Source: Marinicrinis sediminis (lineage in GTDB: Bacteria > Bacillota > Bacilli > Paenibacillales > KCTC-33676). From it: a stretch of 64,000 nucleotides of DNA. The notes below the pieces were generated by a model. That model did no database searches. It had not been told where the DNA came from and saw only the letters and a list, made by a program, of their open reading frames with translations. The stretch covers positions 62,001-126,000 of the forward strand of contig NZ_JBHUMM010000043.1 in NCBI RefSeq assembly GCF_042685085.1. Direction: 5' to 3'. This document shows positions 9,336 to 18,627 of this stretch, piece after piece (within the stretch, counting starts at the first letter, position 1; every line of letters begins with the position of its first letter). A program made the translations under genes and the position numbers.

Positions 9336-11129
9336 TTGAAGCATGAGAGAGCAACGCTGGATATGGAAGAGGTATTTGCGGATGACAATATTTCCAAAAG
9401 TCAACCGTTGAACATTCTGTCCCACCTTTATGCCGGACACACGAGGAAGCTGGTCTGGTCTTCTTTTTTCTATGTGATCAAGAGTTCGCCAACCTGGGTG
9501 ATGCCCATTATTACAGCGAACATTATTAACATTGCCGTGAACCCGGGGGAGCATCAAGCTTTTGAGCTGTGGCTGAATCTGGGTGTGCTAGTGATCCTGC
9601 TGCTGCAAAATATTCCGACCAATGCGCTTTATATGAAATTTATGAGCAAAGCGATTCGACATGTGGAAGCCGGGCTACGCAGTACACTCGTACGCAAGCT
9701 TCAGCATTTGTCGATCTCCTTTCACAGTGATCTGCGGTCGGGCAAGATGCAATCCAAGGTGCTCAGGGACGTGGAAGCGATTGAGTTTTTGTCCAAGCAA
9801 ATGATGATTTCTGTCCTGCCCGCTGCCTTCAACGTGATCATCGCGATAATCCTGACCAGTTATCACAGTTGGACCGTCATGTTGTTTTTTGTGGTGACGA
9901 TCCCGATTTCCCTCGTGCTGGTGTCTTTTTTTCGAAAAAAAATGCGGTTGTCCAATCATGAATTCCGGCGTGAAGTCGAGGAGATGTCTGGCAAGATGTC
10001 CGAGATGGTGGAGATGATTCCGGTTACTCGTGCCCACGGACTGGAAAAGGTTGAAATTGACAAAATGGATGATGCCTTGTACCACATTAAGGAGAAAGGC
10101 CACAGACTGGATATGCTTGAGGCCTATTTCGGGGCTTCGAACTGGGTCACGTTTCAACTGGTGCAGGCAGGCTGTCTGATCTTCACGGCTTATTTGGCGT
10201 ATACAGGCAAGATTCCCGCAGGCGATATCGTCATGTACCAAGGTTTTTTCAATATGATTCTAGGCTCTGTAACCGGATTGATCAACATTTACCCGCAAAT
10301 GGCCAAAGGGTTCGAATCCATTCATTCCGTCACCGAGGTGCTGATGTCCAAAGACATCGAGTCATACCAGGGGAAAAAAAAGTGCAGCCAGCTCACCGGG
10401 AAAATTTCGTTCGAGCACGTGCATTTTACATATCAGTCTGGTCATACCCACGTTTTGAATGACTTTCACCTTGATGTGCGTCCAGGCGAAAGCGTCGCTT
10501 TTGTTGGAGCGTCCGGTGCAGGTAAATCAACGGTATTAAATATGATTCTGGGGTTTCATCAACCGACAAGCGGTCAGATCAGAGTAGACAATATTCCGCT
10601 CAGTGAACTGGACATGCAGAGCTATCGACAGCATATTTCCATGGTACCTCAGCATACGTTGCTATTCTCGGGCACGATTCGGGACAACATCACGTATGGT
10701 TTGCCGACTGTAAGTGAGGACAGATTGAAGCAGGTCATCGACATGGCCAATCTGCACGAGGTGATCGAGAAGCTTCCCCACGGACTGGACACCCTGGTCG
10801 GCGAGCACGGGGGCAAGCTGTCAGGCGGTCAGCGGCAACGTATCGCCATCGCGAGGGCGCTGATCAGAGAGCCCAAGCTGATCATCCTCGATGAAGCTAC
10901 ATCGGCCCTGGACAATGTATCTGAACGCCATGTTCAGCGAGCGATGCAGGAATTGATCAAGGGCAGAACCACGTTTATCGTCGCCCACCGATTGTCTACC
11001 ATTCGTGATGTCGATCGCATCGTGGTGATGGAACAGGGACGCTGTGTGGAGATGGGAAGTTATGAAGAGCTGATGGCAAGAAGAGGGGCATTTTATGCGC
11101 TTCATCTGGCGAATCAGGGAATTGGATGA
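9336..11129 (+). CDS. ABC exporter, fused permease and ATPase
   Basis: A 597-residue half-transporter of the MsbA/multidrug type that would act as a dimer in the cytoplasmic membrane. The transmembrane domain (about 40-330, six helices) precedes an ATPase domain with Walker A GASGAGKST near residue 391, signature LSGGQRQRIA near 495, Walker B LIILDEATSALD and H-loop VAHRLST. The first in-frame start is TTG 9336, with GGGG nine bases upstream; the ATG at 9363 is the alternative. Substrate unknown. It appears monocistronic and faces the convergent P-loop gene. Confidence 0.88.
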   Translation: MKHERATLDMEEVFADDNISKSQPLNILSHLYAGHTRKLVWSSFFYVIKSSPTWVMPIITANIINIAVNPGEHQAFELWLNLGVLVILLLQNIPTNALYMKFMSKAIRHVEAGLRSTLVRKLQHLSISFHSDLRSGKMQSKVLRDVEAIEFLSKQMMISVLPAAFNVIIAIILTSYHSWTVMLFFVVTIPISLVLVSFFRKKMRLSNHEFRREVEEMSGKMSEMVEMIPVTRAHGLEKVEIDKMDDALYHIKEKGHRLDMLEAYFGASNWVTFQLVQAGCLIFTAYLAYTGKIPAGDIVMYQGFFNMILGSVTGLINIYPQMAKGFESIHSVTEVLMSKDIESYQGKKKCSQLTGKISFEHVHFTYQSGHTHVLNDFHLDVRPGESVAFVGASGAGKSTVLNMILGFHQPTSGQIRVDNIPLSELDMQSYRQHISMVPQHTLLFSGTIRDNITYGLPTVSEDRLKQVIDMANLHEVIEKLPHGLDTLVGEHGGKLSGGQRQRIAIARALIREPKLIILDEATSALDNVSERHVQRAMQELIKGRTTFIVAHRLSTIRDVDRIVVMEQGRCVEMGSYEELMARRGAFYALHLANQGIG

Positions 11130-11245
11130 GTGGAAGCCTGGGCAGTCCGATCAGGTCGATGCCGAGTGAGGTGTAGGTAACTGAACGGACTGCCGCCAAT
11201 TGAGATGTCGGAAACTGAACAGGCCGGGCAACGGCAAATGCACGA

Positions 11246-12106
11246 TTAGGGCAGCAGGGTAAAACGGAGCGTCTGCTCGATTTGCTGCTGGAACATTTGC
11301 TGCATGGTCGGGGTATAGGTGGCATAGTTAATCGAGATTGTAGGGATCGACCAGTTGGAGATCAATTCAATCTCCAGGCTTCGTTGGGCTTTCAAATAGT
11401 CGTATACCCCCTGCTCTTCAGCCAGTTTGTGGGCCTGTCCATATGCCTGGCGGGTACACTGGTGCACGAACTGGTTCCACCAGCTATCAGAGCGTTCGGA
11501 TCGGGCTTGCTGCAGGACAGTGCGCGGATCTTCCTGATGAAAATATATCAGGTTAGGCTGATGCGGTTGCATGATTTGGGTCATGGCCAGAATGTAGTCC
11601 TTGATTTGCGTGGTGGACTGATTGTGCCGGGCGAGCAAGAATGAAATGGGATGATGCAACAGACACCCTTCAAATATGTAGATAGTGCGCGAATGCAACG
11701 CATGTTTGCTAAATGATTGCCACCGTTCCAGCATGATGCGGCAATATTGTTCAGGAGACAGATAATTGGCATCATGCTGACTTAGAAACGCCATACAGGT
11801 TTCAGGAAAATCATGGTGAATATGGGATATTAACCCATAAGGGATCAGGCGGTGTCCGCTTGCATCCGATTGTACGAACGTTTGCAGCAGCGGCAACTGT
11901 TCGGGAAACCGCTGCGCCAGCATGTGCCATTGTGCATCATGGAGAACCGCGGTATAGGTGAGATCGACAGGATGATTGAGATTCCCTTCAAGATAGAGCT
12001 CTGTTAATTGACCATACTGCATCAGGATGGTAGACAACCATCTGGCTGTCGTGGTTTTTCCAGAACCGGGAATGCCTTCGATAAACCAAATTTTTGGTAT
12101 ATTCAT
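11246..12106 (-). CDS. P-loop NTPase, kinase-like, function unknown
   Basis: A 286-residue protein opening with IWFIEGIPGSGKTTTARWL, a Walker A loop of the nucleotide-kinase type, followed by an all-helical remainder with several His/Gln-rich stretches. I did not see a clear nucleoside-kinase lid or DRY/DRH motif, so the substrate is unknown. The ATG at 12106 has AGAGAGGTGA just upstream. It lies downstream of, and on the same strand as, the GT2-TPR gene, 189 bases away, so it may belong to the same expression unit. Confidence 0.7.
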   Translation of the reverse strand: MNIPKIWFIEGIPGSGKTTTARWLSTILMQYGQLTELYLEGNLNHPVDLTYTAVLHDAQWHMLAQRFPEQLPLLQTFVQSDASGHRLIPYGLISHIHHDFPETCMAFLSQHDANYLSPEQYCRIMLERWQSFSKHALHSRTIYIFEGCLLHHPISFLLARHNQSTTQIKDYILAMTQIMQPHQPNLIYFHQEDPRTVLQQARSERSDSWWNQFVHQCTRQAYGQAHKLAEEQGVYDYLKAQRSLEIELISNWSIPTISINYATYTPTMQQMFQQQIEQTLRFTLLP

Positions 12107-12274
12107 GCTGTCACCTCTCTCTATCTTCCATACGTAAATTGATGTTTCGCTTACATTTCGTCAATCAGGTTGAAAATTCCTCTAATTTTGGATTTTTGAT
12201 CATCTTCCATCGCATGACACCATTTCTCGATTATCCCCCGTCATTTTTGAGCTCACAGCTTAGCCTGTGATCGG

Positions 12275-12318
12275 GCCAGGTACAGGAGTCGCCGTCACTC
12301 CTGTATCTGGCTTTTTTT
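12275..12318 (+). terminator. Plus-strand intrinsic terminator overlapping a minus-strand gene end
   Basis: A perfect-looking stem (arms 12275-12289 and 12297-12311, GCCAGGTACAGGAGT pairing with one wobble) is followed by seven T residues on the plus strand. Both neighbouring genes are on the minus strand, and the T side lies inside the 3' end of the glycosyltransferase gene. On the minus strand the same stem lacks a U-run. It implies a plus-strand transcript ending here. Confidence 0.7.
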
Positions 12319-13434
12319 TATCTGTTTCTCCAAGTCATTCAGAGCGATGATGGCCTCTTCAAATGTCGGATAGAGTTGGAGGGCTGCTTCATAGCTTTCC
12401 AGCGCCTCTTTCTGCTGCCCCAGCTTCTCATAGGCCAGCCCGCGATAATAATAGGCTTGAAAGCTTCCGAGACCGTGCTGACACAAGTATTGCAAATGAT
12501 CATCACCCAGCTCCAGACAAAGGTCAAAGACCTCGATCGCTTTCTTTACCTGATCCGTATACAGATAGATGACCGCTCGGTAAAATTGCAAGTCTACATA
12601 ATCCGGGTACAGCTGCACGGCCTTTTCAATTCCGCTGCTCGCCCCATCGAAGCTGGCTGTGCTGACAAGGATCGAATATTTCAGCTTGTAGACCAGGGAA
12701 GGCGGTGTTTGGCCCTGCATAATAAATCGCAGGATGGATTGATTGATATGGGTGAAAGACGCGGCAAAATCTTTGACCCGATAATATTCGGAAGCCAAAT
12801 GGTAATAAAGCCATCCATCATCCGGACGCTGCTGTAGTTGCTCTTCGAGCAGTTTTACATTTCGCTCATGCTTTTGCTTCGACGCTACGATTTGATCCAG
12901 ATAACCGTAATGATACAGTTTGACAGGCAGCGTTCCCACTACGTCCTTGACTTCATCCGGTTTGTAGCGGCTGGACAGATCGAGCATCTCATGAATCGCT
13001 CCGGTGAAGGAGAGGTTCATATGATTGCGGAAGATGCGCGGATGCGCCATCCTGAACGTCTTGTAAGGGTTTCGTTCCTTGCCAAAATAATTAATGAGCT
13101 CGACGGACAGCACATCCTTCTGACTACTGCCTAGCATCGGTTTGATCAGGGGCGTCGTCTCTGTATCCAATTCCTCATCGGCGTCCATCCACAATATCCA
13201 GTCGGAGGAAGCTTCCCTGATCCCGGCATTGCGTGCCTCTGCGAAATGATGGGTCCATGGAAAGTCAATGACACGGGCGTTGAAGGACGAAGCAATATCG
13301 ACGGTCCGATCCGTAGAACCCGTATCTACGATAATCATCTCATCGACTACCTCTGCAGCACTTTGCAAACATTGCTCCAGCATTCTCTCTTCATTTTTCA
13401 CAATCATACAAAGAGACAGGCTTGGCTGAGTCAT
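12295..13434 (-). CDS. GT2 glycosyltransferase with TPR repeats
   Basis: A 379-residue cytoplasmic glycosyltransferase. The N-terminal GT-A domain has LCMIVKNEERMLEQCLQSA, IIVDTGSTDRT and the metal-binding acidic motif WILWMDADEEL. The C-terminal 150 residues hold tetratricopeptide-like helices (YYHLASEYYRV, YYRGLAYEKLGQQKEALESYEAAL). TPR-fused GT2 enzymes usually glycosylate proteins or peptides. The start at 13434 has AGAGGTG upstream and a SigK-like promoter 35 bases before it, which suggests late mother-cell expression. It is divergent from the large GT4-TPR-GT4 gene. Confidence 0.88.
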   Translation of the reverse strand: MTQPSLSLCMIVKNEERMLEQCLQSAAEVVDEMIIVDTGSTDRTVDIASSFNARVIDFPWTHHFAEARNAGIREASSDWILWMDADEELDTETTPLIKPMLGSSQKDVLSVELINYFGKERNPYKTFRMAHPRIFRNHMNLSFTGAIHEMLDLSSRYKPDEVKDVVGTLPVKLYHYGYLDQIVASKQKHERNVKLLEEQLQQRPDDGWLYYHLASEYYRVKDFAASFTHINQSILRFIMQGQTPPSLVYKLKYSILVSTASFDGASSGIEKAVQLYPDYVDLQFYRAVIYLYTDQVKKAIEVFDLCLELGDDHLQYLCQHGLGSFQAYYYRGLAYEKLGQQKEALESYEAALQLYPTFEEAIIALNDLEKQIKKSQIQE

Positions 13435-13468
13435 GCATACACCTCTATTTATGGAATCACAATCGATC

Positions 13469-13497
13469 TATCCTATGCCCTGCCATTTCGGTATGTG
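13469..13497 (-). promoter_or_regulatory. SigK-like promoter for the GT2-TPR gene
   Basis: Read on the minus strand, CACA (13497-13494) is followed by 15 bases and then GCATAGGATA (13478-13469). This fits the Bacillus SigK pattern mACm-N15/16-gCATAnnnTA at every defined position. The coding start is 35 bases downstream. Confidence 0.6.
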
Positions 13498-13589
13498 TAT
13501 GATAGATTCCAATTTCTGTTTGAAATGGAACGACTGACAGGCTGGTGACATACATTGTGTTGATGAATTCAAGAGAGAAGGTATGCGAG

Positions 13590-16500
13590 ATGAAGGTGAG
13601 CGACAAAAAGTCCCTTCTGCTGGAAGGTCCCCTGCATTCGGACAGCAGCTTTGCCCATGTCAATCGGGAGCTCTGGAAGCGGTTGGTCGGTCAGGCTCAC
13701 ATCGAAGCTTCTTACGTTCACCAGATTCGGCAGGACGAACCCATGGGGGACCGCCATTTCGATCTCGTGCTTCAGCATCAGTGGCCTCCCCGTCTTCAGC
13801 GCAGTCACGCAAGAAGCAAATGGATGGTGATGCAGCCCTGGGAATTCGGATCGATGCCCAGAGACTGGTACATCCCTTTTAAATATGAAGCCGATGAGGT
13901 GTGGGTCTACAGCCGATATAACCGGGATTGTTATATACAGGACGGAATTCCGGCAAAGAAAATCAAGACGATGCCGCTTGGCTTCGATGAAACGATCTTC
14001 CATCCCGCCCCAGAGTCAGGAAGCGAGCCCTTTACCTTCTTGTTTGTCGGGGGCAGTATTCCGAGAAAAGGGATTGATCTCGTCCTGCAAGCCTACTGCA
14101 AGGCGTTCCAACCATCCGATGATGTCCGCCTGATTATTAAAGATTGGGGAACAAACAGCTTCTACAAAGGCATCCACCTGGGACCGCAAATCCAAGCTCT
14201 AGCGGCCCAATCTACCGTTCCCCCCATCGTCTACCGGGATGGAAGATTGACAGCGCCGGAGTTGGCCAGTCTGTATCGACGCGCTCACTGTCTTGTTCAT
14301 CCCTACCGTGGAGAGGGATTCGGTCTGCCACTTGTGGAAGCGATGGCTTGCGGAATACCGGTTATCGTGCCGGATCGCGGGCCCAGTGTGGATATGATGA
14401 CTGCAGAGATGGGCTACCTGATTTCCAGCAAACTGGAAGAGATGGAGAACGCACCGTTCGGGCATCTGGAGACGATCTCTCGTCCGGTATGGATTCAACC
14501 CGATCTGGATCATCTGATCGAACAGATGCGCCATGTCGTTGCACACCGGGAAGAGGCCAGGGATAAAGGGGTGAAGGCAGCCGCGCATATGCAGGCGCAT
14601 TTTACATGGTCCCGCTGTGTGGACCGCATGGCGGAGTCGATGCTGGAGGAGTCTTCGCAGCCCGCTGTCTCAAACCGTTCGGCTGAAAATGCGCTCTCAG
14701 TGGAACTGAGCGAGATTGAACAGGCCATTCAGCAGACCTCGTCGTTCCAGCTCGATCTCGCCCAGAAACTGGTGGCACTCCATACCCGTTTTCCCGAGGT
14801 TAAGGAAATGACGATTCGCACGGGACTGTATTACCTTGATCATGAACGATATGATCAGGCGCTGGTCTTTTTTGAACGGGCCAAGGCGGCTTTGAAACGG
14901 GAAGATCCCTTGATGTCCTCCGTCCAGCTCTGTCTGGTCAACAGTCATATTCGCAGCGGAGACATGCAGCGGGCGATTCAGATTATGGAAGAACTGGGAC
15001 AACAAGATGCAGCTTATCGCAAAGTATTGTATCCCTATCTGCTGGAGGGAGTGCAGCAATTGTCTCGTCAAATGGCTGACATGCTCGGACAACTGGGTCA
15101 GATTCATGAGGAGAATCGCCACTGGCTGCAGGCGAACGAATGTTACACACGGGCAGTGGAAGTTTGCCCGAGTCGAAATAACAAGTGGCAGACGGTGAAA
15201 GATGAGTTGCAAGTGAAATGGTCGGATCTGCAGCAGGAGGTGAAGGAGTTGTTGCGGCTCCAGCAAGATTCACCGTCACCTGCTTCTGTCACAACCCTGG
15301 ACGTACACTGGCTGAGTCCGTCTGTTCAGGAGAAAGTGGAGGGTTTCTCCAGTTATGCAAAATGGCCGGAACTGTTTCCGCTGACAGGTACGATCACAGC
15401 CGTTGATGCAGGAGAACTGGATCAGCAGGTTCAGAAGCCATCTAGTGAAAGAACGTGCACGGGATGGATCATCTATGTGCCAGCTCACAAACTTAACCCG
15501 ATTCCCTTCCTGACTTTGTGTCAGCAGCTCCGATCTGCCGGACAGACCCTTCTGCTCTGCTACGAGGAGCCCTCGCACACTTCCCTGGAAATGCTGCTGA
15601 TGATCCTGAAACATGAGGGATGGATCAGGAAGGAGGATTACAGCGCAGAAAATCACGGATACATGTGCTGGCTTCCGAAGGCATTGCCTGTTCTGTGGCA
15701 GAGTCCGCTCTACAATCAGACCGGCTACGCCAGTGAGCAACAGCATTTTATGCAATCACTGCGGACGTACCCGATTGCCATCGAGGTGCAGCCCATGGAT
15801 ACCGTGCCCGAACGACAGGCACAGCGAGTACCGCTTATTCACTTGTCGGGTCAGGCACAAAGCGATGGAGAGTCAAAGCCACTGATCCATATCCAGGCAG
15901 CACCCGCTCAATTGTTTACGATCCCGCGAGCGCCCATTTCGATTGCCCGGACGATGTTTGAGACCGACCGCATACCTGAAGACTGGGTACGTATCTTGTC
16001 CTCATTTTCAGAGGTGTGGGTCCCTTCTGCCTTTAACGTGGAAACATTCGAGCGATCTGGTCTCAATGGAAACAGCCTGCACATCATTCCGGGTACGCTG
16101 GACGACCAGATTTATGCACGGCGTCCAGAGCTTGCCCCGTTTCCGCTACAGGACGCGAGATCCTTCGTGTTTCTGTCCGTATTCGACTGGAGCATCCGCA
16201 AAGGATGGGATGTTCTGCTTCGAGCCTATTTTACGGCCTTTGACGATCAGGATGATGTCACCCTGGTCTTGAAGGTGAGCAAGGTGAATGAGCCGAGGGC
16301 AAAGCTGGACGTCGTGATCGATGAGCTGAAGAAGAAGATGGGCAAACAGAATCTGCCGGCTGTGAAGGTGATCGATCAGTCCTTGTCGGATGAGGAGATG
16401 CTCGGCTTGTATGTGTCTGCGGATGCCTTTGTGCTACCGACGCGCGGGGAAGGCTGGGGAAGGCCTTTCATGGAGGCGATGGCGATGGAGCTTCCGGTAA

Positions 16501-16823
16501 TCGGAACACGCTGGAGCGGGCATCTGGCCTTCATGAATGACACCAACAGCTACTTGATTGAGACTGAACGTCTGACTGAGGTCGATCCTTCCATGCCACG
16601 CCATTTTTATGGACACCGCTGGGCTGAGCCGAGTGCAGAACATCTCTCCAGATTGATGAAGGACATATACGCCCGTCCTGAGCAGGCAGCGAAGATTGGA
16701 AAAGTAGCGAGAGCCTCCCTGTTTCCTCGCTTCTCTAAACAGCGTGTCGGTGCACAGATTTATCAACGGTTTTGTCATTTGCTTCAGAGGAGTATCAGCA
16801 TGAATCAGGAGAGTGGAACATGA
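13590..16823 (+). CDS. Tandem GT4-TPR-GT4 glycosyltransferase
   Basis: A 1077-residue protein with two GT4-type glycosyltransferase modules joined by a helical, TPR-like linker. Module 1 (about 1-350) has FVGGSIPRKGIDLVLQAY and the EX7E-type motif HPYRGEGFGLPLVEAM. The linker (about 370-550) contains repeat-like helices such as YYLDHERYDQALVFFERA. Module 2 (about 690-1077) has SVFDWSIRKGWDVLLRAYF and PTRGEGWGRPFMEAM. Both modules keep their active-site motifs, so the protein could add two sugars in sequence. The ATG at 13590 has AGAGAAGG eight bases upstream; the longer start at 13545 lacks a site. Its stop overlaps the FkbM gene by four bases (ATGA), so the two are translationally coupled. 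Confidence 0.9.
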   Translation: MKVSDKKSLLLEGPLHSDSSFAHVNRELWKRLVGQAHIEASYVHQIRQDEPMGDRHFDLVLQHQWPPRLQRSHARSKWMVMQPWEFGSMPRDWYIPFKYEADEVWVYSRYNRDCYIQDGIPAKKIKTMPLGFDETIFHPAPESGSEPFTFLFVGGSIPRKGIDLVLQAYCKAFQPSDDVRLIIKDWGTNSFYKGIHLGPQIQALAAQSTVPPIVYRDGRLTAPELASLYRRAHCLVHPYRGEGFGLPLVEAMACGIPVIVPDRGPSVDMMTAEMGYLISSKLEEMENAPFGHLETISRPVWIQPDLDHLIEQMRHVVAHREEARDKGVKAAAHMQAHFTWSRCVDRMAESMLEESSQPAVSNRSAENALSVELSEIEQAIQQTSSFQLDLAQKLVALHTRFPEVKEMTIRTGLYYLDHERYDQALVFFERAKAALKREDPLMSSVQLCLVNSHIRSGDMQRAIQIMEELGQQDAAYRKVLYPYLLEGVQQLSRQMADMLGQLGQIHEENRHWLQANECYTRAVEVCPSRNNKWQTVKDELQVKWSDLQQEVKELLRLQQDSPSPASVTTLDVHWLSPSVQEKVEGFSSYAKWPELFPLTGTITAVDAGELDQQVQKPSSERTCTGWIIYVPAHKLNPIPFLTLCQQLRSAGQTLLLCYEEPSHTSLEMLLMILKHEGWIRKEDYSAENHGYMCWLPKALPVLWQSPLYNQTGYASEQQHFMQSLRTYPIAIEVQPMDTVPERQAQRVPLIHLSGQAQSDGESKPLIHIQAAPAQLFTIPRAPISIARTMFETDRIPEDWVRILSSFSEVWVPSAFNVETFERSGLNGNSLHIIPGTLDDQIYARRPELAPFPLQDARSFVFLSVFDWSIRKGWDVLLRAYFTAFDDQDDVTLVLKVSKVNEPRAKLDVVIDELKKKMGKQNLPAVKVIDQSLSDEEMLGLYVSADAFVLPTRGEGWGRPFMEAMAMELPVIGTRWSGHLAFMNDTNSYLIETERLTEVDPSMPRHFYGHRWAEPSAEHLSRLMKDIYARPEQAAKIGKVARASLFPRFSKQRVGAQIYQRFCHLLQRSISMNQESGT

Positions 16824-17611
16824 ATGCGAACGCCGTGTACATCGGAGATCATACCGTACTGGCCCGACTGAAGTACGGGCCGAAAATTTACGTGGATACG
16901 AGAGAAATCAGTATGTCAGGTCATCTGATTTTGGATGGCTACTGGGAGGATTGGGTGACGAAAACGTTTCTCTCCATCGTCCAGCCAGGCATGACCGTCA
17001 TCGACGTAGGGGCCAATTGCGGATATTATGCGCTCCTCGCGTCACAGGTCGTTGGACTGAAGGGCCGCGTACATGCCGTGGAGCCGAACCCGTTTTTTCA
17101 TGCCAATCTGAGGCGAAGCAAGCTGATCAATGGCTTTTATCATATGGACATTCATCCCTATGCAATCAGTCAGCAGGAGGGACAGATGTCCTTGTATATA
17201 CCAGAGGATCTGCTGGCTTCCGCCAGTCTTCACAAAGAGTGCCTGACCGGTATGGGAATGGTAGAACGAATTCGAGAGGTATCTGTTCAGACGAAACCGC
17301 TCACGGCCTTGCTGCCTGACCTTCAGGCGGATGTGATCAAAGTGGATATTGAGGGAGCAGAGCCGCACATTCTGACCGATTTGATCGCTGTACTGGAACG
17401 CTCGAATACCTGCCAGCTGATCCTGGAGTTTAATCCGCATGCCTGGGCAAAACAGGGATTTGACGCATTTGAGACGTTGCGCATTTTTGAGCAACTGCAA
17501 TATCAGTTGCATGTGATCGAGCATGACGGAAGTGTGACGGCCCTCGGCCTGAATGATTTGATGCACAAAACAAATGCGCACAGTCATTTTGATTTGTTGA
17601 TCCGTAAATGA
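16820..17611 (+). CDS. FkbM-family methyltransferase
   Basis: A 263-residue SAM-dependent methyltransferase of the FkbM family, which commonly O-methylates sugars or glycans. Motif I VIDVGANCGYYALLAS and the post-motif acidic residue in HAVEPNPFF are intact; the motif with VIKVDIEGAEPHIL follows. The start is the ATG in the ATGA overlap with the preceding glycosyltransferase. A longer start at 16772 would lie inside that gene. A likely job is methylating a sugar placed by the tandem glycosyltransferase. Confidence 0.88.
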   Translation: MNANAVYIGDHTVLARLKYGPKIYVDTREISMSGHLILDGYWEDWVTKTFLSIVQPGMTVIDVGANCGYYALLASQVVGLKGRVHAVEPNPFFHANLRRSKLINGFYHMDIHPYAISQQEGQMSLYIPEDLLASASLHKECLTGMGMVERIREVSVQTKPLTALLPDLQADVIKVDIEGAEPHILTDLIAVLERSNTCQLILEFNPHAWAKQGFDAFETLRIFEQLQYQLHVIEHDGSVTALGLNDLMHKTNAHSHFDLLIRK

Positions 17612-17643
17612 GACGGGAAGTCATGAGAGGGAGGATGGAGCCA

Positions 17644-18627
17644 ATGAAGGAAAGTACCGCCTTGATTACGGGCATTACCGGACAGGATGGTGCCTATTTG
17701 GCCCAGCTGCTGTTGCAAAAAGGATATACCGTTTACGGTTTGCTGCCACAGCGAAGCACCTCGCATCGCTGGAGACTGGATGAACTGGGCATCACGGAAG
17801 AAGTGGCGTTCGTTCACGGTGATGTAACAGACCTGACTTCACTGGTGAAGATTTTAAAGGAGGTGCAGCCGAAGGAAGTTTACAACCTGGCTGCTCAAAG
17901 TTTTGTAGGCATCTCCTGGCAGCAGCCTGTGCACACATGCCAGGTGACGGGTACAGGCGTGCTGAATATACTGGAAGCCATACGGATCGCACAGGTTGAC
18001 TGCCGGTTCTATCAGGCTTCTTCGAGTGAAATGTACGGCCGTGTGCAGGAGCCTGTGCAGACGGAGAGAACGCCCTTTTACCCCCGTAGTCCATATGGTG
18101 TAGCGAAATGCTTCGGTCACTGGCTCACGGTCAATTACCGGGAGAGCTATGGGCTCCATGCGAGCAGCGGCATTCTGTTCAATCATGAATCCCCGCTCAG
18201 AGGACTCGATTTTGTCACTCGCAAGATCACGCACAGTGTCGCCAACATCGTCAATGGCGAACAAGATCAGCTGAGACTTGGGAATCTGGAATCGCGAAGA
18301 GACTGGGGATTCGCCGGAGATTACGTGGAGGCGATGTGGCGCATGCTTCAGCAAAAGGAAGCGGATGATTATGTGATCGCGACCGGACGCACCGTAACCG
18401 TCCGTGAATTTTGCAAGCAGGCGTTCGATTATGTCGGGCTGGATTATGAGAATTATGTGGTCATTGATCCGCAATTCTATCGTCCTGCGGAAGTGGACGT
18501 CCTGATCGGATCGCCGCAAAAAGCGAAGAAGAAGCTCGGCTGGACGCCTCAGGTAAAGCTGGAACAACTGGTGGCGATGATGATGGAGGCCGATCTGCGG
18601 CGAATCAGGGAAGGGAAGCGGTCATGA
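17644..18627 (+). CDS. gmd: GDP-mannose 4,6-dehydratase
   Basis: Converts GDP-D-mannose to GDP-4-keto-6-deoxy-D-mannose, the precursor of GDP-rhamnose, GDP-fucose and related sugars. A 327-residue extended short-chain dehydrogenase: NADP loop TGITGQDGAYLAQLLL, then HGDVTD, NLAAQSFV, active-site SSSEMYG and catalytic YGVAK, and the Gmd-type segment RKITHSVANI. The ATG at 17644 is chosen because GAGGGAGGATGGAG precedes it; an earlier ATG at 17608 overlaps the FkbM stop but lacks a good site. No reductase (Fcl or Rmd type) follows, so the last step is encoded elsewhere. Confidence 0.92.
   Translation: MKESTALITGITGQDGAYLAQLLLQKGYTVYGLLPQRSTSHRWRLDELGITEEVAFVHGDVTDLTSLVKILKEVQPKEVYNLAAQSFVGISWQQPVHTCQVTGTGVLNILEAIRIAQVDCRFYQASSSEMYGRVQEPVQTERTPFYPRSPYGVAKCFGHWLTVNYRESYGLHASSGILFNHESPLRGLDFVTRKITHSVANIVNGEQDQLRLGNLESRRDWGFAGDYVEAMWRMLQQKEADDYVIATGRTVTVREFCKQAFDYVGLDYENYVVIDPQFYRPAEVDVLIGSPQKAKKKLGWTPQVKLEQLVAMMMEADLRRIREGKRS

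Noticed and set aside
11141..11194. GGCAGTCCG/CGGACTGCC inverted repeat between convergent genes
   Set aside because: The arms are 36 bases apart and no T-run follows on either strand, so it is not called a terminator.
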